The translations under genes and the position numbers were made by a program. The notes beneath the pieces are model-generated. The model did not search any database, was not told where the DNA came from, and saw nothing but the letters and a program-made list of their open reading frames with translations. Of a stretch of 64,000 nucleotides of DNA, positions 1-13,077 are shown piece after piece (within the stretch, counting starts at the first letter, position 1; every line of letters starts with the position of its first letter). The stretch is from Corythucha ciliata (lineage: Eukaryota > Arthropoda > Insecta > Hemiptera > Tingidae), in assembly GCA_038030265.1 (NCBI GenBank), contig CM075940.1, positions 7,688,001 to 7,752,000 on the forward strand, written 5' to 3'.

Positions 1-2639
1 ATTATTTTGAGGGTTGTACAGCCAGTTTTTTGGCTGAAAAGTTGGATTAGTCGGTTTAAGATAACAGCCTCCGAGTACCATTAGTTAGTCTCTGACGGAG
101 GGGGGGGGGAGTCGAAGTTTCAGGTTATTTTGTATAAATTGTCTGCTACGGTTTTATTCGGATGGATTCAGCAGCAACATTTTCCCCAAATTATCCTCAG
201 GCTTACGCATTTTCCCCTCCCCGACTTCTGACCCTTGAGGTATCATAATCGCCTGTCGTGCGGGTCTTGTACGCGTCTTCTAACGAGCGAGGAGTTGTTA
301 TTATCCGTTATAGTGTGAGAGGGGGAGGTATTTTCAGTATAAACCGCTTCTGAATATGATAACTGAAGCGACTTTTAGGAACCTAACCAGATTGGACGTA
401 TTAACGTTAGGTAAATGAGACGTTTTTTGACAGGTTTCCCAGAAGGTATTTTATAAGGAACAAAATTCAATATGATCTTAATAGGAAACCGTGTTCCACA
501 GGATTATTACTTACTTCTCAGTCTCTTCATTCATTGGATCAAACAATTAAATAGCAACCCTCCCCCCCTCCACTGTCAATGTTTTTCTTAATTTATATCT
601 CACGCTTTAAAGTATGATGTGGAGTTTAAAAGCATTTGATGACGTACCATGGTGATGTATTGATTGTTTGCTCAGGTATTTCATAATCTCTTCGACATAA
701 CTAATTATCCTTATTAGTGAGATAATAAGTATATAAGATAAAACTAAAAACATGGGAGTAAAAAGTCTGAATCTGATGTCTTGGGCAAAGACGTTTGTTT
801 TTGTCGTTGAATTATGCAAAGTTTTAATTGATGCCCCCCTCCTATCAATCAAATTAACAGGCATCAATATTATTTTCATTCTCCCGTACTAATTGGATAG
901 TTTCCTAGATTTTAAATTAGCGTAAGTTTCGCTGAAGTCGATTGCTTTCACCCCTCTCTTGCCACGCCTTATTTTCCATTCAGAATCACCCGCCTGGAAA
1001 ATGTATTAAAATGACGTTTTTCCATGTTGTTACTTCCAATTAACGCCTCGAACGGTACTCGATCGATGGCAGGGAGGGGGGGAAGCTATTGATTTTGTTT
1101 GGATTCTCAAATCCATTTGGCGTCTTTTCTAAATATCGTCTCCCATGTTGACAACAAAGCGTCACACGCTCAGCGCTTTCTAAAACCACGGGACGATTAT
1201 TAATAACACAATTAAATCGATCGGTGGTTTGTGTGGGGAGGAGGAGGACGGGAGACCTCGATGATTTCCATTCAATACAAAAACATTACATAGTCTTCGA
1301 AGAATCTTGGTCTACCGTCAACAATGCATTTTAATCCACGCGCGCCACTCCCCTTCCTGTCCTGACTGAATAAAAACTGCCACGAAAATGATTTAAAAAT
1401 AGCTAGCATATCATCTTTTCAGTGTACTTCTAAGACACGGAAAACTATAATTACGGTAGAGAACCTTTACTACCGGTGAGCTCACGGCCATATTGGGGTA
1501 GATAAATTATCATAAATTTAATAAAGCCTCGTGGGACACTCCATAGTACTTCCAATTCCATGCACCCCTCCTACCCACTAAATATCAACTTTATCTATCC
1601 AAAAATGCCGGATGGGCTCACTCGGTTGTATAGTTACCTTAATTACGGGTGAATCGTTATTGAAAAATATTTGATAAGAGCCTCAATTAAGTTACTTCAA
1701 ATTGCCCTTAATGAAGTAAAGCACCCCCTCTCACAACCAGCGGAACAACTTAATATTTCGAAAACTCGCTAATTCAATGTCCCCAGTGCTAATTCTCGAG
1801 CACGGGCACGGTACGATTCATTCAAAGTTCAACTAAATCACAGAACAAATATAAAAACAAAAATTAAATAAAAACAATTTAAAAATTGTAATTCAATTTA
1901 AAAATTACTTCAACTCTCAACTCTCAACTTGTAATTCAAATAACTTCAATGAGTGAGTATTATTACTGTTCGCTATGACTTTTTGGTGTGAAGGGATCGG
2001 GTGGTTGTATTGGCGGGGGGGAGGGGGTTGTTTCATGCTTTCACTTAAATACGACAAGCCTTGATCAATTAAAAGGAGGATACCGAGGCAACTATAATGA
2101 AATGCTGTTTCAAACAAGTCGATATTGTGGTGGAGGGGGGTTGAGCGAATTAGAAAAAGGCAATGGGAGGGGGTGGTGGGGAATAAAGCGCGGTATTAAT
2201 TGCAACGACGGTTAGCGAGGGTTAAACCCTTAAAAAAAATCGATTTAGTGACTTGAAGTGGGTTTGAAAGAAAGTGGTAGTGACTTAGTGAGTGGAATGC
2301 ATTTTTCCCTCAAGTCTTAACGACGGCCGAAGTGCTTCCCCGTGGGAGTTACTTAATTTAATTTATTATACTCGAGTTGATTTCTGGTAATCTCAACGAA
2401 CAGTGAGCGTTACCCGTAAAAACTTTGTTATTATAGGTTCAAAAATTTAATTTTGGAGCCTCAACGTGTAGTTTTTCTCACATTGCTTATACTCACGCCT
2501 CCACATAAAAATAGCCTCGCGCAGTTAAAACGTAAGTGAAGAAAAATACACCAATTTATACATTATTTGGAAGCAACATCGGCGGTATAATTTTAAAAAT
2601 ACGCTTATCCTCAGTTTCTGTAGATCCTTATGCGGCTTC
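1..2639. other. non-genic AT-rich sequence
   Basis: No reading frame here has splice sites or a recognisable protein. The stretch is AT-rich with scattered short G or C runs, including ten G in a row at 100-109. I see no RNA gene and no clear repeat unit. Confidence 0.6.
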
Positions 2640-3190
2640 AATTGAAAAGGTGCAATAATTTGGTGGTTTTCGTAAAATCGTAAAAAACCTCTGTTTCGCG
2701 GCCAGAATTAAATAAAAGGTCTCATTTGTGGATTAAATTGGGGAAAATATCTTATTCGCAAATAACATTACAGATACATATTCATTTGTGGCTCAAATTA
2801 AGAAAAAGCTGTGATTTGCTATTCTGTGAGTAAATTCACAGCGCTCTAAGACGCTATGTTTGGGTCAAGTCCACAGCTGGAATTGAGCGCTCATTCGCGG
2901 CTCCAATACAGGAAAAACGCTAATTCTTGATTAAGATTGAAAATCAAAGTTGTCAATCACGTCCTAAAATTGAAAAAATGCTCTAATTCGCTGCTAAAAT
3001 TGAGAAAACGCCAATTGCCTGTTTTTAGTGCCAACCTCAAGTTCACCGCCAAGTGCAAGCCGCAAGTTCGCGGCTAAAATTGAGAAAACAGCTAATTCGC
3101 GGTTAAATTGAGAAATTACCTATTCGCGGTTTCTGGAAGGAACTTTGAGGCTAAAATTGAGTAAAAGCCATAATTTAACGTTTATATATA
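2640..3190. repeat. degenerate ~30-bp repeat block, family R1 (copy A)
   Basis: Successive units of roughly 28-32 bp carry variants of CTAATTCGCGG followed by CTAAAATTGAGAAAA. Units are imperfect and of unequal length. The block also holds a landmark variant (GGTTTCTGGAAGGAACTT) that recurs in modified form in the other R1 blocks at 10.3-11.5 kb and 25.5-25.96 kb. No coding potential is seen. Confidence 0.7.
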
Positions 3191-6100
3191 GGCTTACGAT
3201 TAGACTTATAGGAGCCTCACGGAGACTGCCGCCCCCCCCCCTCTATAACTGTAGGTCCGTCATTGGTTAGGAAAATGTCATTTTTGATGGTTAGCGCGAA
3301 TTTGGGGTAAATGACTGATCCAACTGCTTTCACTTCTACAAAAAAATAATTAAAAAAGTGCTGTAAACTGACATTGTGTTCCGATCTCTGACTTACCTCC
3401 TTAGATATTGTTTGCTGGCCATTGAGCCAGCCGTCCCCCGGCTCTCTGTCAGAGACGCTCAAACCAGACGTCAAAGCCCAAAAATAAGGGCAATTGGAGT
3501 TGGATTTTGACGAGGCAAGGCGTCAGGGCTCCTTTGTTGTGTAAAAGGCTCGCGATCACGCACAGCTGTGGCTATAACCGTCCGTCTCCGTGTGTGAAAA
3601 TGAAGAGTATATATTTTTTAAGAACTATCGTGTAATTAGTTTAATGTCTGATTATGTCTGCTGACATTTCCTTATTTTTTAAGACGCGCCAATATTAAAA
3701 TTCTCGAACAAAAACCACCACGTCATGCCTACCTAGTCTTAGATTTCATCCGTTCCTCAAAACATTTGCTATTTCGGTTCGTCGCTGCCCTGAATTTGAG
3801 CAATCATAAAAGAACACATAGTTTCTCGTGTTGTGAAGCGCGAATTAACTGCTCCGTTGAAGCAATCTCCCTATTTGCATAAATATACATCGCTGGCCTA
3901 TAAATACGAATCGGCTTAACACAGCCCCTCCCCCTCCCCCTTCCCACCCTACCACTCACCATTGACTACTCTCTGCATTAACACGAGGAAGCTTTTGCAT
4001 TTCACAATTTCAGACCTTATAGTTATAGATGGACATTAATCGACGGATATATCTCCCGGTGAATTACAAAAATATTTTCCCTCCGGAAGGCGCGTGGCAT
4101 TTTCCCAAAACATTATCGCGCCGCCTAGAGGCTCTGAAATACGCGATCATTCCCATCCAACAGCAGTAAACGTATTTATTTGAAATTGTCCCTGGCGCAT
4201 ATTAAAGTGGGGGTTTTCTGGTGCTATAGTCTCTCAACAGGAAAAATGGCTGGAATACGAAAATTCATCTCGTTGGCCTTATAGTGGAAAAGATGTTGAA
4301 TGATAGAGCTGATGCGCAATGATCGATGACTTTTTTTTCATCCTATGCAAACCTCAGAAATTCAAATATATTTCGTTTAATGTTTGCAGTCAAATTCACT
4401 GTTAGGAATTTGCGCAGTTGATGTCCTTTGTGTCAGCTGAAATCCTAGTGGGCCCTTTATGCTCTTATACATATAGGACCAAGCGTTCTCCTATCGAATT
4501 TCCACCTCGGAAGTTAATTAGCTTCGAGTTGAGGGCTCTCCGGAGGTTTTTTATTTTTCGTTTTTTCCTGAGACTTTTCACATTCCGCGGTTGTACCAGC
4601 ATTAACAATGCACTTCTTTCAGTAATTAAGGCACAATTGATTGGTATTGTTATTATTATTTAAGATATCAATTTGACATACTGTGAGTGGAAACGACCAC
4701 GTTTCAACTATAGTTTCGCGTTAAAAATTATGTTCTCTATTGACTGTGACCAGTCGTTTTATGTCCCCCATCCACCTCACCGCCTTATCAAAGTACAGAG
4801 AGAGCCCCCAAACAAATTACGGTCAATTAGTTTCACACTATAAATAGCCGGAAAGTTGAACCGATTTGCCCAGAAACGAGCGTGATGAGCTCTGGAGCAA
4901 ATTATTTAGCGCAAATAAATTGTTCATCGCAGTGTTTGTACTGTGTTATTGTCATTCTTGCTTATCTGAACGGGAAGATGGGCTTCATGTCATGTGTAAT
5001 AAAATATGATCAGTATACTCGACGAACGCATACACGAGGGGTTTCAAAACGTGACTCAAGCGCCCATACGATTTGATTACTATCCCTCAAAAAAAGCGTA
5101 TCGTTTGCTAAGAAACTATTGTATGTTTAAAAACCTTGTAAAGTCAACAATCCATAAATAATGTTGACATCATGTTGAGTAATTCATAAACAGCTTATGG
5201 TGGGGTGCTGTAAGCTGATGCACAAGGGACAGTCCAAAGAGCGGCTTCCGGTCTCCTTTCGCTGTAATGGGAACCACGCTGGGACTGATACGCCACGATC
5301 GTGCGGTTCCAATTGTTTGACGATTACTCAGGACGTCAGGGGGGCGTAACGATACGAAAGGTTTCCTCTCATTCAAGGAGTAAAGATGACTTTTTCGTTG
5401 TTTTGATTGATATTATCATTGAATTTTTTTAGGAAATAGACGACGAGGATTTTCATATTCATTCATTCCGCGTTTGACTAAAAATTGGCATAACTGAATG
5501 TGACTGATTATCCCCCACCAACAAGCAAAATATAGTCAAAATCTCTGCAAGAAACTATGACTTGACCTTCTAATTTCCCCTCGATCTTTTCAGAGGGAGT
5601 GAATATGGGTGCGTGACTTCAGCCCACCTTCACATTCTAAAATAAATGTTTTAACGATTAGATTGCATGCATCTCTTACCCTTCCTCACAAAAGAAAAGT
5701 TTTTGCGTGAGGGGTGCGGGGAGGGGGGGTCTATGGGGGGATCTATTACTTCTCTAGAAGCTCTAAAATCTCTTGAAAACATAATGTCACGGCCCTGTAT
5801 ATACAAACAGGAACTTTATGATGAGCGAAATCAGGTGGAGGCTCACAATCAATTCTCCCCTGGGTGAATTGGAAAATTTGAAAACACCTGTGAAATATTG
5901 GAACTATTTTCATTATTCGGTCTTACAGAACGTTTCCCATGTTGAAACGTTGCTTGAAGTGTCACTCCCGTGATTCTACCGAGCTCCATTGTGCTAAGCC
6001 GCAGTTCTACTGACTATCCCAGACAGGGGGCGGGCCCTGTTTTGCACTGGTATGGCCGTCATTGGACTGCTTCTCTCTATTTTCAGGGGCACCGGCTCTA

Positions 6101-7032
6101 TTACCGTATAGGCGCTGGAAGTACTTGGAAAATATTCCGGTTCATCTTCCTCCTTTGGGAAAACAATTTGCCGCGCGAAAATGACTATAGGATGCCCATT
6201 GCCCATTGTTGCTCTCCAACGTCAACATTATCCAAACGTTCACAGACACTCCCCCCTTTTTTTAGACTATTAAATCATAAAACAAAATTCAGGTTTGATA
6301 TACAACTTCACCGAGTGAGAAAACCCCGGAAATAACTCTCAGCTACTTTAAACCTGGGTAAACACAGCTGAGTCGTGTTATAAAGTTAAAAACATCAGTA
6401 ACTTTCGAAAGCATAAACCTGAGAATAGTGCTGTCGCACTCGTTTTTTTTTCTATTTCCCTTTACACATATTTCTTGGATTCCTGCGTTATCCACTCGTC
6501 CGAAGGTCTATACGCCTTTGTTGGTAACGCAGTGGGAAAAGCAATGAAATCGTATAATCGGTAATTATCCGCGACAGAGAAAACCTGTGGCGGGTGTCAC
6601 GATATCTCAAAAAGTGGGGGGAATGAATAATTGGATGGGAGAAAGAACTCGTTTTAAAGTGATAGTGTCGCAATCGTAATAAGTTAATCATGATTAGCAC
6701 ATCACACCATCTACATTACTTGCTAGAAACCTGTCCCTTGTCAAACTTTTTTTATAAGTTTCTGCAGGTTTTTGATCGATGAGTGAGCAAGTCTTAAAGA
6801 GGGTGAAGGGTAGGAGGGACTCTCAAAGTTGTTTTCAAAAAGATCAAAACTTCTCTTGCAGGCATTTCTGCGAGCGATATCACCTCAAGTGTTCAAAGAG
6901 TTGAGAAGGCGGAAAAACTCTTGAGACTATACTAAGGCTCTTTCCTTGCCAGGTTCCATCGGACGCTTTAAATCCATTTCCAGGAACTATCTTGTTTCAG
7001 TGCGCTTGTGCTTTCTCTGTTTTCCAACTATG
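3191..7032. other. non-genic sequence
   Basis: No supported gene. Open frames are short and lack family resemblance. A minus-strand frame ending in a good 5' splice site (GAG/GTAAGT near 3400) was looked at and not accepted. C- and G-runs occur near 3231 and 5724. Confidence 0.55.
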
Positions 7033-7304
7033 TTATACAAAATTTAAATTTTTAGTAGAAGCGCTTTAACTACGAGGGTTAGTAGGTAAAGCATGCATAA
7101 AACTGTAGCCGTAGGGGCCTACATTGTCTGTCTTCCCTCGTCAAAAATGGACCGGTTTCGGCTGCTCGCCATCTTCAGCGTTCGGTTTCCCCAACTGAAA
7201 CTCAGAGCAGCCGAAACCGGTCCGTTTTTGACGAACCTCTACTAGGGAAGACAGGCAATGTAGGCTCCTACAGCTACAGTTTTATGCATGCTTTATACAA
7301 AATT
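7033..7304. mobile_element. asymmetric fold-back element, family F1 (copy 1, short)
   Basis: Exact 12-bp direct repeats TTATACAAAATT lie at 7033-7044 and 7293-7304. Inside, a 45-nt unpaired extension (7045-7089) precedes the left inverted arm, which begins GCATGCATAAAACTG and pairs with the right arm ending at 7292. The arms contain TCTTCCCT/AGGGAAGA and an inner CCGGTTTCGGCTGCTC palindrome. There is no coding capacity. The extension (core TACGAGGGTTAGTAGGTAA) is shared with the longer copy at 19.2 kb, so this is a family and not a chance hairpin. Confidence 0.8.
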
Positions 7305-8440
7305 GTTGTTCTAGACAACTGATTTTTCGAAGAAAACAAATTCACCTAGGCCATCCACTAGCTATCATTTCGACGAAAGAAACTCGTTTGCTGTCATTTT
7401 CATATTCGCTGTCCACACTCCTTTCCATATACCCCTCCTTCTAGGTGAATTATTAGCTCGTTGGGGGGCTAAGTGACAACATGCAAGAAATAATCATTTC
7501 CTAATGACTTCCGATTGTAAAACATCTAGTACTTTCTAGATATGTAACTCCCCCTTCTCAACCAGATACAGACCAAACTACTTGGCCCCCTTAAAAAGTT
7601 TGCCTCCAAGTTCACGAACGTGTCGCGCATACCATTACTGTAACCCCCCCCTTCCCACTTTTCCAAAACTTTCTTTCTCGTGAGCAAATTCGGCCACATC
7701 AAAGGTATTTTCCTCCGCACAATCTGTTTTTTTTTCTAGGTCACGACTTTCCCTCTCCCACCGACAACGCACCCGGTGCACGAACTCACGAGCTTTTTTT
7801 TTTTTTCATTCCATTCAATTAATGGGTATAAGACTGTTCATGAATGATGCATCACAATCAAATTATCGCATTTTGGGTGACACACTGTTTATTATCTCAT
7901 ATATGAAAAACTCATTTTTATGCCGAGATTGTGAAGTGAGTCATGACCCCCCCCCCACCACCAACACCACAAACAACCCAACCAGCCCGCCCCCGCAGAC
8001 CGCGTCAACCATGAAGCAATGTTTCGGGGTTCTGACTGCATTTTACAATTTCAATAGCGACCCATCAATAATTCTGATCGCTAAATCTACCTGTCTTAAC
8101 CCACAGTCGTCCCTTTTAAGGAGTAGTTTATAACTTCAAGAGAGGTTTGAGTTGTAAAAGGATTTAAAGTTTGTAGGGTTCCCTCAAGAGGATTAACGAA
8201 AAATAAACCTTTTGCCTCAAGGTTGCTTCAATATTGGACAACAGCATTTCTCACGCAAAAATAAATCTAAAGATATAGCTTGAAATGTTTAAAACGCGCT
8301 TCTCAACGCGCTGATCAGTGATTCAGATTTCTGACGGACACTGCCTCAAAGCAGTGTTATCAGAAAATCAAGGGGAAACCCACGAAATTAGCTTTTATTT
8401 GAGCGAAACTTTTGATAGGGCTCAATCATTTCAATTTGGA
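7305..8440. other. non-genic sequence
   Basis: No supported gene or RNA. It holds poly-T tracts and a run of nine C near 7950. Open frames are compositional. Confidence 0.55.
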
Positions 8441-9900
8441 TTTTGACTCGTGAAATTTGGATTTTGAAGCCAACCACACGAAATTGTGTTTATTCAAGAC
8501 GCTTAACCTGCAAAGTAGGTTTTATTATTAACAAAACAGGTGAGGTTGGTTTTAGTACGAGCAAAAGTGAAACCTAAAATTGACTGCGAAATTTGGTTTT
8601 TGAAGAAACCAAATTCGTGAACTTTGAGTTTTGTTTGACCAAAATTAGGCGCGAGCCAAACCCTCGCGTAATGATTCTGGAGGAGCAATATCTGTCGAAC
8701 ATACCAAGAGTCAACCCCGCGAAATAGCGAAAATCCGCTAAAGGATGAAAGAGCTAAAGTCACGTTTGGATCCCGAAAGAGCGGAAACTGTTTTAAAAGA
8801 AACAAACCCACGAAATTTGTTACTGAACAAGTGGAAATCCGTGAAAGTGGGGTTTGAAGGAGCCAAATTCACAACATTTGTATTTTTAATGATCGAAAAT
8901 CTGCTAAATTTTGGATGAAAGATACAATATCCGTGAAATTAGTTTTTCGAATCAGCCAAATTGTTTACGAATTGGCTAACCTTTCTTAGAAAGAGTCCAA
9001 CCCAAGAGATTTGGTTTATGAAAAAGCCAAAATGAAATAGCCAAATCGGGTTTGAATGAGCCACCCGCGTGAAAATTTTGGTTGGAAAGAGACAGAATCG
9101 TGAAATTTGGTTTTGAAAGAGCCAAAATCACGAAATTTGTATGCCGAAAGCGCTGAAACCAGCACAATTCGGTTTTGAGGAAACCAGTAACCCACGAAAT
9201 TAATTACTGAACGAGCCAAAATTTTAATAATCAAAAATCTGCTAGGAATGAAATATCCAAAATCTGTTAATTTCGTTTTGGAGGAGCCAAAGTATTGAAA
9301 TTGTGGGTTCTGGTGTGAGAAGACCCTCGAAATTGGTGTAAGACGGCCCCCCTCAATTTTGTCTGTTTGTTTTCGTAAGAGCAAATCCTGCTGTATTGGT
9401 TCTTCTGATAAAAATTCCGTGAAATTTGGTAATAATACGAGTCAAACCCACGAAATTTGGCTTTTAAAGCAAAACCCCGCGATATTGTTTAGTTTTTTTC
9501 TTTTTCTTTAATAGTCAATGTGGCTGTTGATATAGTCGAATCCACGAAATTATAGTTGTTTTTTTTTTTAAGCCAATTCCGTTAAATACATAGTTTTGAA
9601 AAACTTTATCTCGCGAGATTTGTTTTTTCAGAGAGTGAAACTCGCGTTTTACGAGTTTAACTCGTATTAAAACCACATTTCATAGGATTGGCTTTCAGAA
9701 AACCCAATTTCACTTGTTTGGCTCTCATTGAAACCCATTTCTCGGAATTGGGCCTCAGAAAAACCAATTGAGCAGGTTTTGCTCTTACCAGAACTAACAG
9801 TCAGGATTTTCTCACTGAAAGACCCAACTTCCTTGGCCTTCTTGAGGGCGGGAGGGATGGGAGGATTCCTACCGGGCCCGGGCTTTTTAGGGGGGCCCGG
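8441..9900. repeat. degenerate ~31-bp repeat block, family R2 (copy A)
   Basis: About 45 loose units of 27-33 bp carry variants of CGTGAAATTTGG then TTTTGAAAGAGCCAAA. The minus strand stays open in several frames here only because the unit lacks stops. The same unit family returns at 32.38-32.97 kb and 34.14-34.64 kb, inside a PMCA intron. Confidence 0.75.
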
Positions 9901-10309
9901 CATCTTGTTTTAAAATAATTAAATTGTTATATATGCATTATTTCATCATAAACTAATTAAAAGAGACAAAAAAGCTCGCTTGAGGCACTATTTCTCAATT
10001 TTGTTGTTTATTTACTAAGAGCACACTAAGGAATGGGTCGACCGTCTGAACGCAATTAACTAACGAACTAACTAACTAAACGCAATTGTAAAATAGCTCG
10101 TGGTACTCGTAGTCCAATTACACTTGATAAAGCCAAATTCACACGTGCGGATACTTGCCGAGTAACGAGTAAAATATCAATCAATTTCTAGCAATTTGCT
10201 AGAAACCGACCAACTGAAAATTGAAAAGTATTTTACTTGCGACTTGGCAAGTACCGCATGTGTGTATCAGGCTTAAGGCAAGACGTTTGACTCGCGCAGA
10301 AAAAATCTC
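9901..10309. other. spacer between repeat blocks
   Basis: AT-rich sequence with a small imperfect inverted repeat around 10141-10266 (CACGTGCGG/CCGCATGTG, AAATA-type arms). No gene is seen. Confidence 0.5.
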
Positions 10310-11500
10310 ATTCACGGCTGAAAAAAAAAACAAAAAAAACTGAAGCCGCAGCTGTAATTTGAGAAAAGCGCTAATATTGAGCGCTTATTGAGAGAAATAA
10401 GCGCAACTTCACCCCCAAAAACGATGAGAAACATAATTAATTCACAGCTAAAATTGAGGGAAAAAATATCAAAATCCATTGTGATAATTGGCCGATTGGC
10501 TCATTGACGGCTGAAATTAATACAAAATGCTAATATGTATCTAAAATTAAGAAAAATCGCTAATTCATGACAAAAATTCAGAAAAAGCACAAGTTCGCTT
10601 CTGAAATTGGGAAATCTTGCTAATTCAAATTTCAACGATGAAGTGAAAAAAAAAATGCAAATTCCCAAAATTAAGAAAAAGTGACAATTTTAGCGCTAAT
10701 CCGAGGATGAAAGTTTAAAAAGGCGCTTGATCTCCGGCTCATTTTGATCGATTTGTAAACATTCGCGGATAAAATTGACGCAATCTTAATTTGGCGTTTT
10801 TCGGGACAACTCCGTGGTGAAAATTGTTACCAAGAAGCGCTAGTTCAATGCTCAATGTGAAAAAAAAGCTATCTCGCTGCAAATATTGAGTAAACGTGTC
10901 AATTCGTGGCTAAAATAAATGAAAAGCGCTGATAATGATTCATGGAGAAAATTAATTAGGTATATTCTCTGAATTGAATATTCAGTTATAAGACTCTGCT
11001 AAAATTGTGGGAAAAGAGCCAATTTGATGTTAAATTGCAGTGCAAGTACTAATTCGCGACTAAAATGGATAAAACCCGCTAATTCATGGTCAAGGTGAAT
11101 AACGGCAAAAATTTAAAAAGTGTTATCATTAGTAAGGGAAAAATTGCTGTATTTCAAGGCTAAACATGAGAAAAAGCAATAATTCACGACCAAAATGAAG
11201 GAAGAGCGCCATCTCAAGGTTGAAAATGGGACAATTAACAATTTTAGCGCTAATCCGGCGCCAAAAATTAGAAGAGGCGCTAGATCACGGCTAAAATTAA
11301 TTAAAATGTGACAATTCGCAGCTATAATTGAAGAATCCCCAATTAGGCGTTTCAGAAGATAACTACACGACGAAAATTCTTGGTCATGAAAATGTGCTAA
11401 TTCGCGACCTAAGTTAAGAAAACGCCATTTTACGGTTCCTGTGGAGGCAACTTTTGCCGATCAAATTGAGTGAATTAATCCTGTGATTGACAAGTTAAGA
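10310..11500. repeat. degenerate ~30-bp repeat block, family R1 (copy B)
   Basis: Roughly 40 loose units carry variants of GCTAATTCGCGG and CTAAAATTGAGAAAA. Landmark variants of the GGTTTCTGGAAGGAACTT type recur near 10798, 11350 and 11433, pointing to a higher-order period. It is related to blocks at 2.64 and 25.5 kb. No gene is seen. Confidence 0.75.
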
Positions 11501-11939
11501 TACTAATTAATTTACTGTTAACTGGTACTAGTTAATAAACTGAAAACCGGTCCTGAAAGGGGAAGACTCTCCCCCTCCCACTATTTCCCCCCTATTTCGT
11601 GGGTACAGACGATCCTTTTCATCAGGGAAAAATTAGCAACCCCACGGTCTCGCCTTGCGATCACGTCATAAGTGCTGAAGGGTTTTATCGTTCTGTCCAA
11701 TGTGAACGTTATTCATCGTTCGTGCCTCTTAACATTAACGTGTTTTAGGACTAACTTGCCTTTTGCATCGAACCCCCGTTTGGCGAGAAAGCTGGATTTC
11801 TATTGGATTTGTATATTATAAACTTTTCTGCCCAGAAAACAAGAAAAACTCAGTTATCAAATTCCAATTTATGATAATTCTTGTGTGTAGTTGACATCAT
11901 ATTACACCACAACACCGTACACATAGCACGAAAATCACC

Positions 11940-12351
11940 TTAAGGGGCATACAAGTACTACCCCTCGCCCATTATCCCCACACCGTTTTACGCGCAAAGT
12001 ATTTGGAATATTTCATTTTTTATGTTCTCATTTGAAACCTTGTAGTTCTAAGACTTGCCCAGCAGAGCCCGAATTTCAATTTTGACTTTCCTCAAATTTT
12101 AAATTAAATTCATAACATTACCAAATTCATTATGAATGAAATATGATCATTATGATTCATTATGATTCATAATGTTATGAATTTAATTTAAAATTCGAGG
12201 AAAGTCAAAATTGAAATTCTGGCTCTGCTGGGCAAGTTTCAGGACTATAAGGTTTCATATGAGACCATAAAAAATGAAATATTCCAAATACTTTGTGCGT
12301 AAAACGGTGAGGGGATTCTGGGCGAGGGGTAGTATTTGTAGGCCCCCTTAA
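11940..12351. mobile_element. TTAA-flanked fold-back element (F3)
   Basis: TTAA stands at both ends (11940-11943 and 12348-12351). The 404-bp interior begins GGGGCATACAAGTACTACCC and ends in its imperfect inverse; the arms are nearly 190 bp long with a short loop near 12125-12160. There is no coding capacity. TTAA target duplication is the hallmark of piggyBac-type transposition, so this is best read as a non-autonomous member. No transposase was seen. Confidence 0.75.
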
Positions 12352-12620
12352 GGGGGAACTGCAGCGATGATTCCTCGACCCCCCTCCTTCGTCCCTCGTC
12401 TACTACTCGGCATACATTTTCTGGCCTTATTTCTGCCCCAATCCTGGTTTTTAAGGACTCATTTTAATCTTCAGGAAATTCCGCATATGCAGTAGTTTTC
12501 CTTTTTTCAAATAAGTCGAAAAAAAACCGTGAAATTACAAGGTAAAAGTTCAAGGCGAATTTAAAATAACTTCTGGGATGAAATTTGAAAACACGGCAGA
12601 CACGACTCATTTGTCAAGCA
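12352..12620. mobile_element. half copy of TTAA fold-back element F2
   Basis: It starts directly after the right TTAA of the F3 element. It matches the left arm and loop of the element at 19437-19799 (shared CCTCGACCCCCC, CTACTCGGCAT, CACCAATCCTGG-type segments), but the right arm is missing. F3 may have inserted at this element's own terminal TTAA. Confidence 0.6.
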
Positions 12621-13024
12621 TTTCATTTATTTTTCTGTTTCGTTCATGGGGATGGGGGGGGGGGGTATTTTGAGTCCATATGGTGAACAAATGCTGTCGA
12701 TTCTCGAAACGAGATCTATATTGATTTTTAACTTAGTGATGCGTTCGGTAGTACTTGTATGTCCCTTTAATAGTTCGCACGTGAATGCATTCAGGTTTTT
12801 GTCTGTTTATTTGAGGGGCCCAACTTCGAAGGCCCCCTCGCTGATATTCTTGAAGTTACTCTATATCCCCCTCCCTTATAAGTCACCCTTATAAGAATTA
12901 GTGTCCAGCGACAGCCGGTTATATAACTTAACATAATGACACACGTAATGTCGTATTGGGATAATTTTTTGAACTCGTTTTTATTGTGCTTGATTAAAGT
13001 TAATTTTGGTTGTTTTTTTTGCAG
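12621..13024. other. non-genic sequence with a G12 run
   Basis: No supported gene. Twelve G lie in a row at 12654-12665. A good polypyrimidine tract leads into the exon-like segment at 13025. Confidence 0.5.
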
Positions 13025-13077
13025 GGCTATCACAAACTGGCTGGATGACCCGATGATAAAAACCGTTCAGGCCAACT
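13025..13077 (+). CDS. orphan exon-like segment, unidentified
   Basis: A T-rich tract and TTTGCAG precede this 53-nt segment, and ACT/GTAAGT follows. Of the three forward frames only one is open; it reads AITNWLDDPMIKTVQAN and looks protein-like. I do not recognise the protein and find no partner exon on either side. It could be a real internal exon of a gene reaching in from outside, a decayed exon or chance. The exon length would shift the frame (starts with one leftover base, ends with one). Confidence 0.3.

Noticed and set aside
3217..3474. Minus-strand exon candidate ending at GAG/GTAAGT
   Set aside because: There is one good 5' splice site but no partner exon, no family resemblance and no promoter.
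8503..9384. Two minus-strand frames of more than 100 codons
   Set aside because: They follow the R2 repeat unit and read as repeated F/L/S-rich text without domains.
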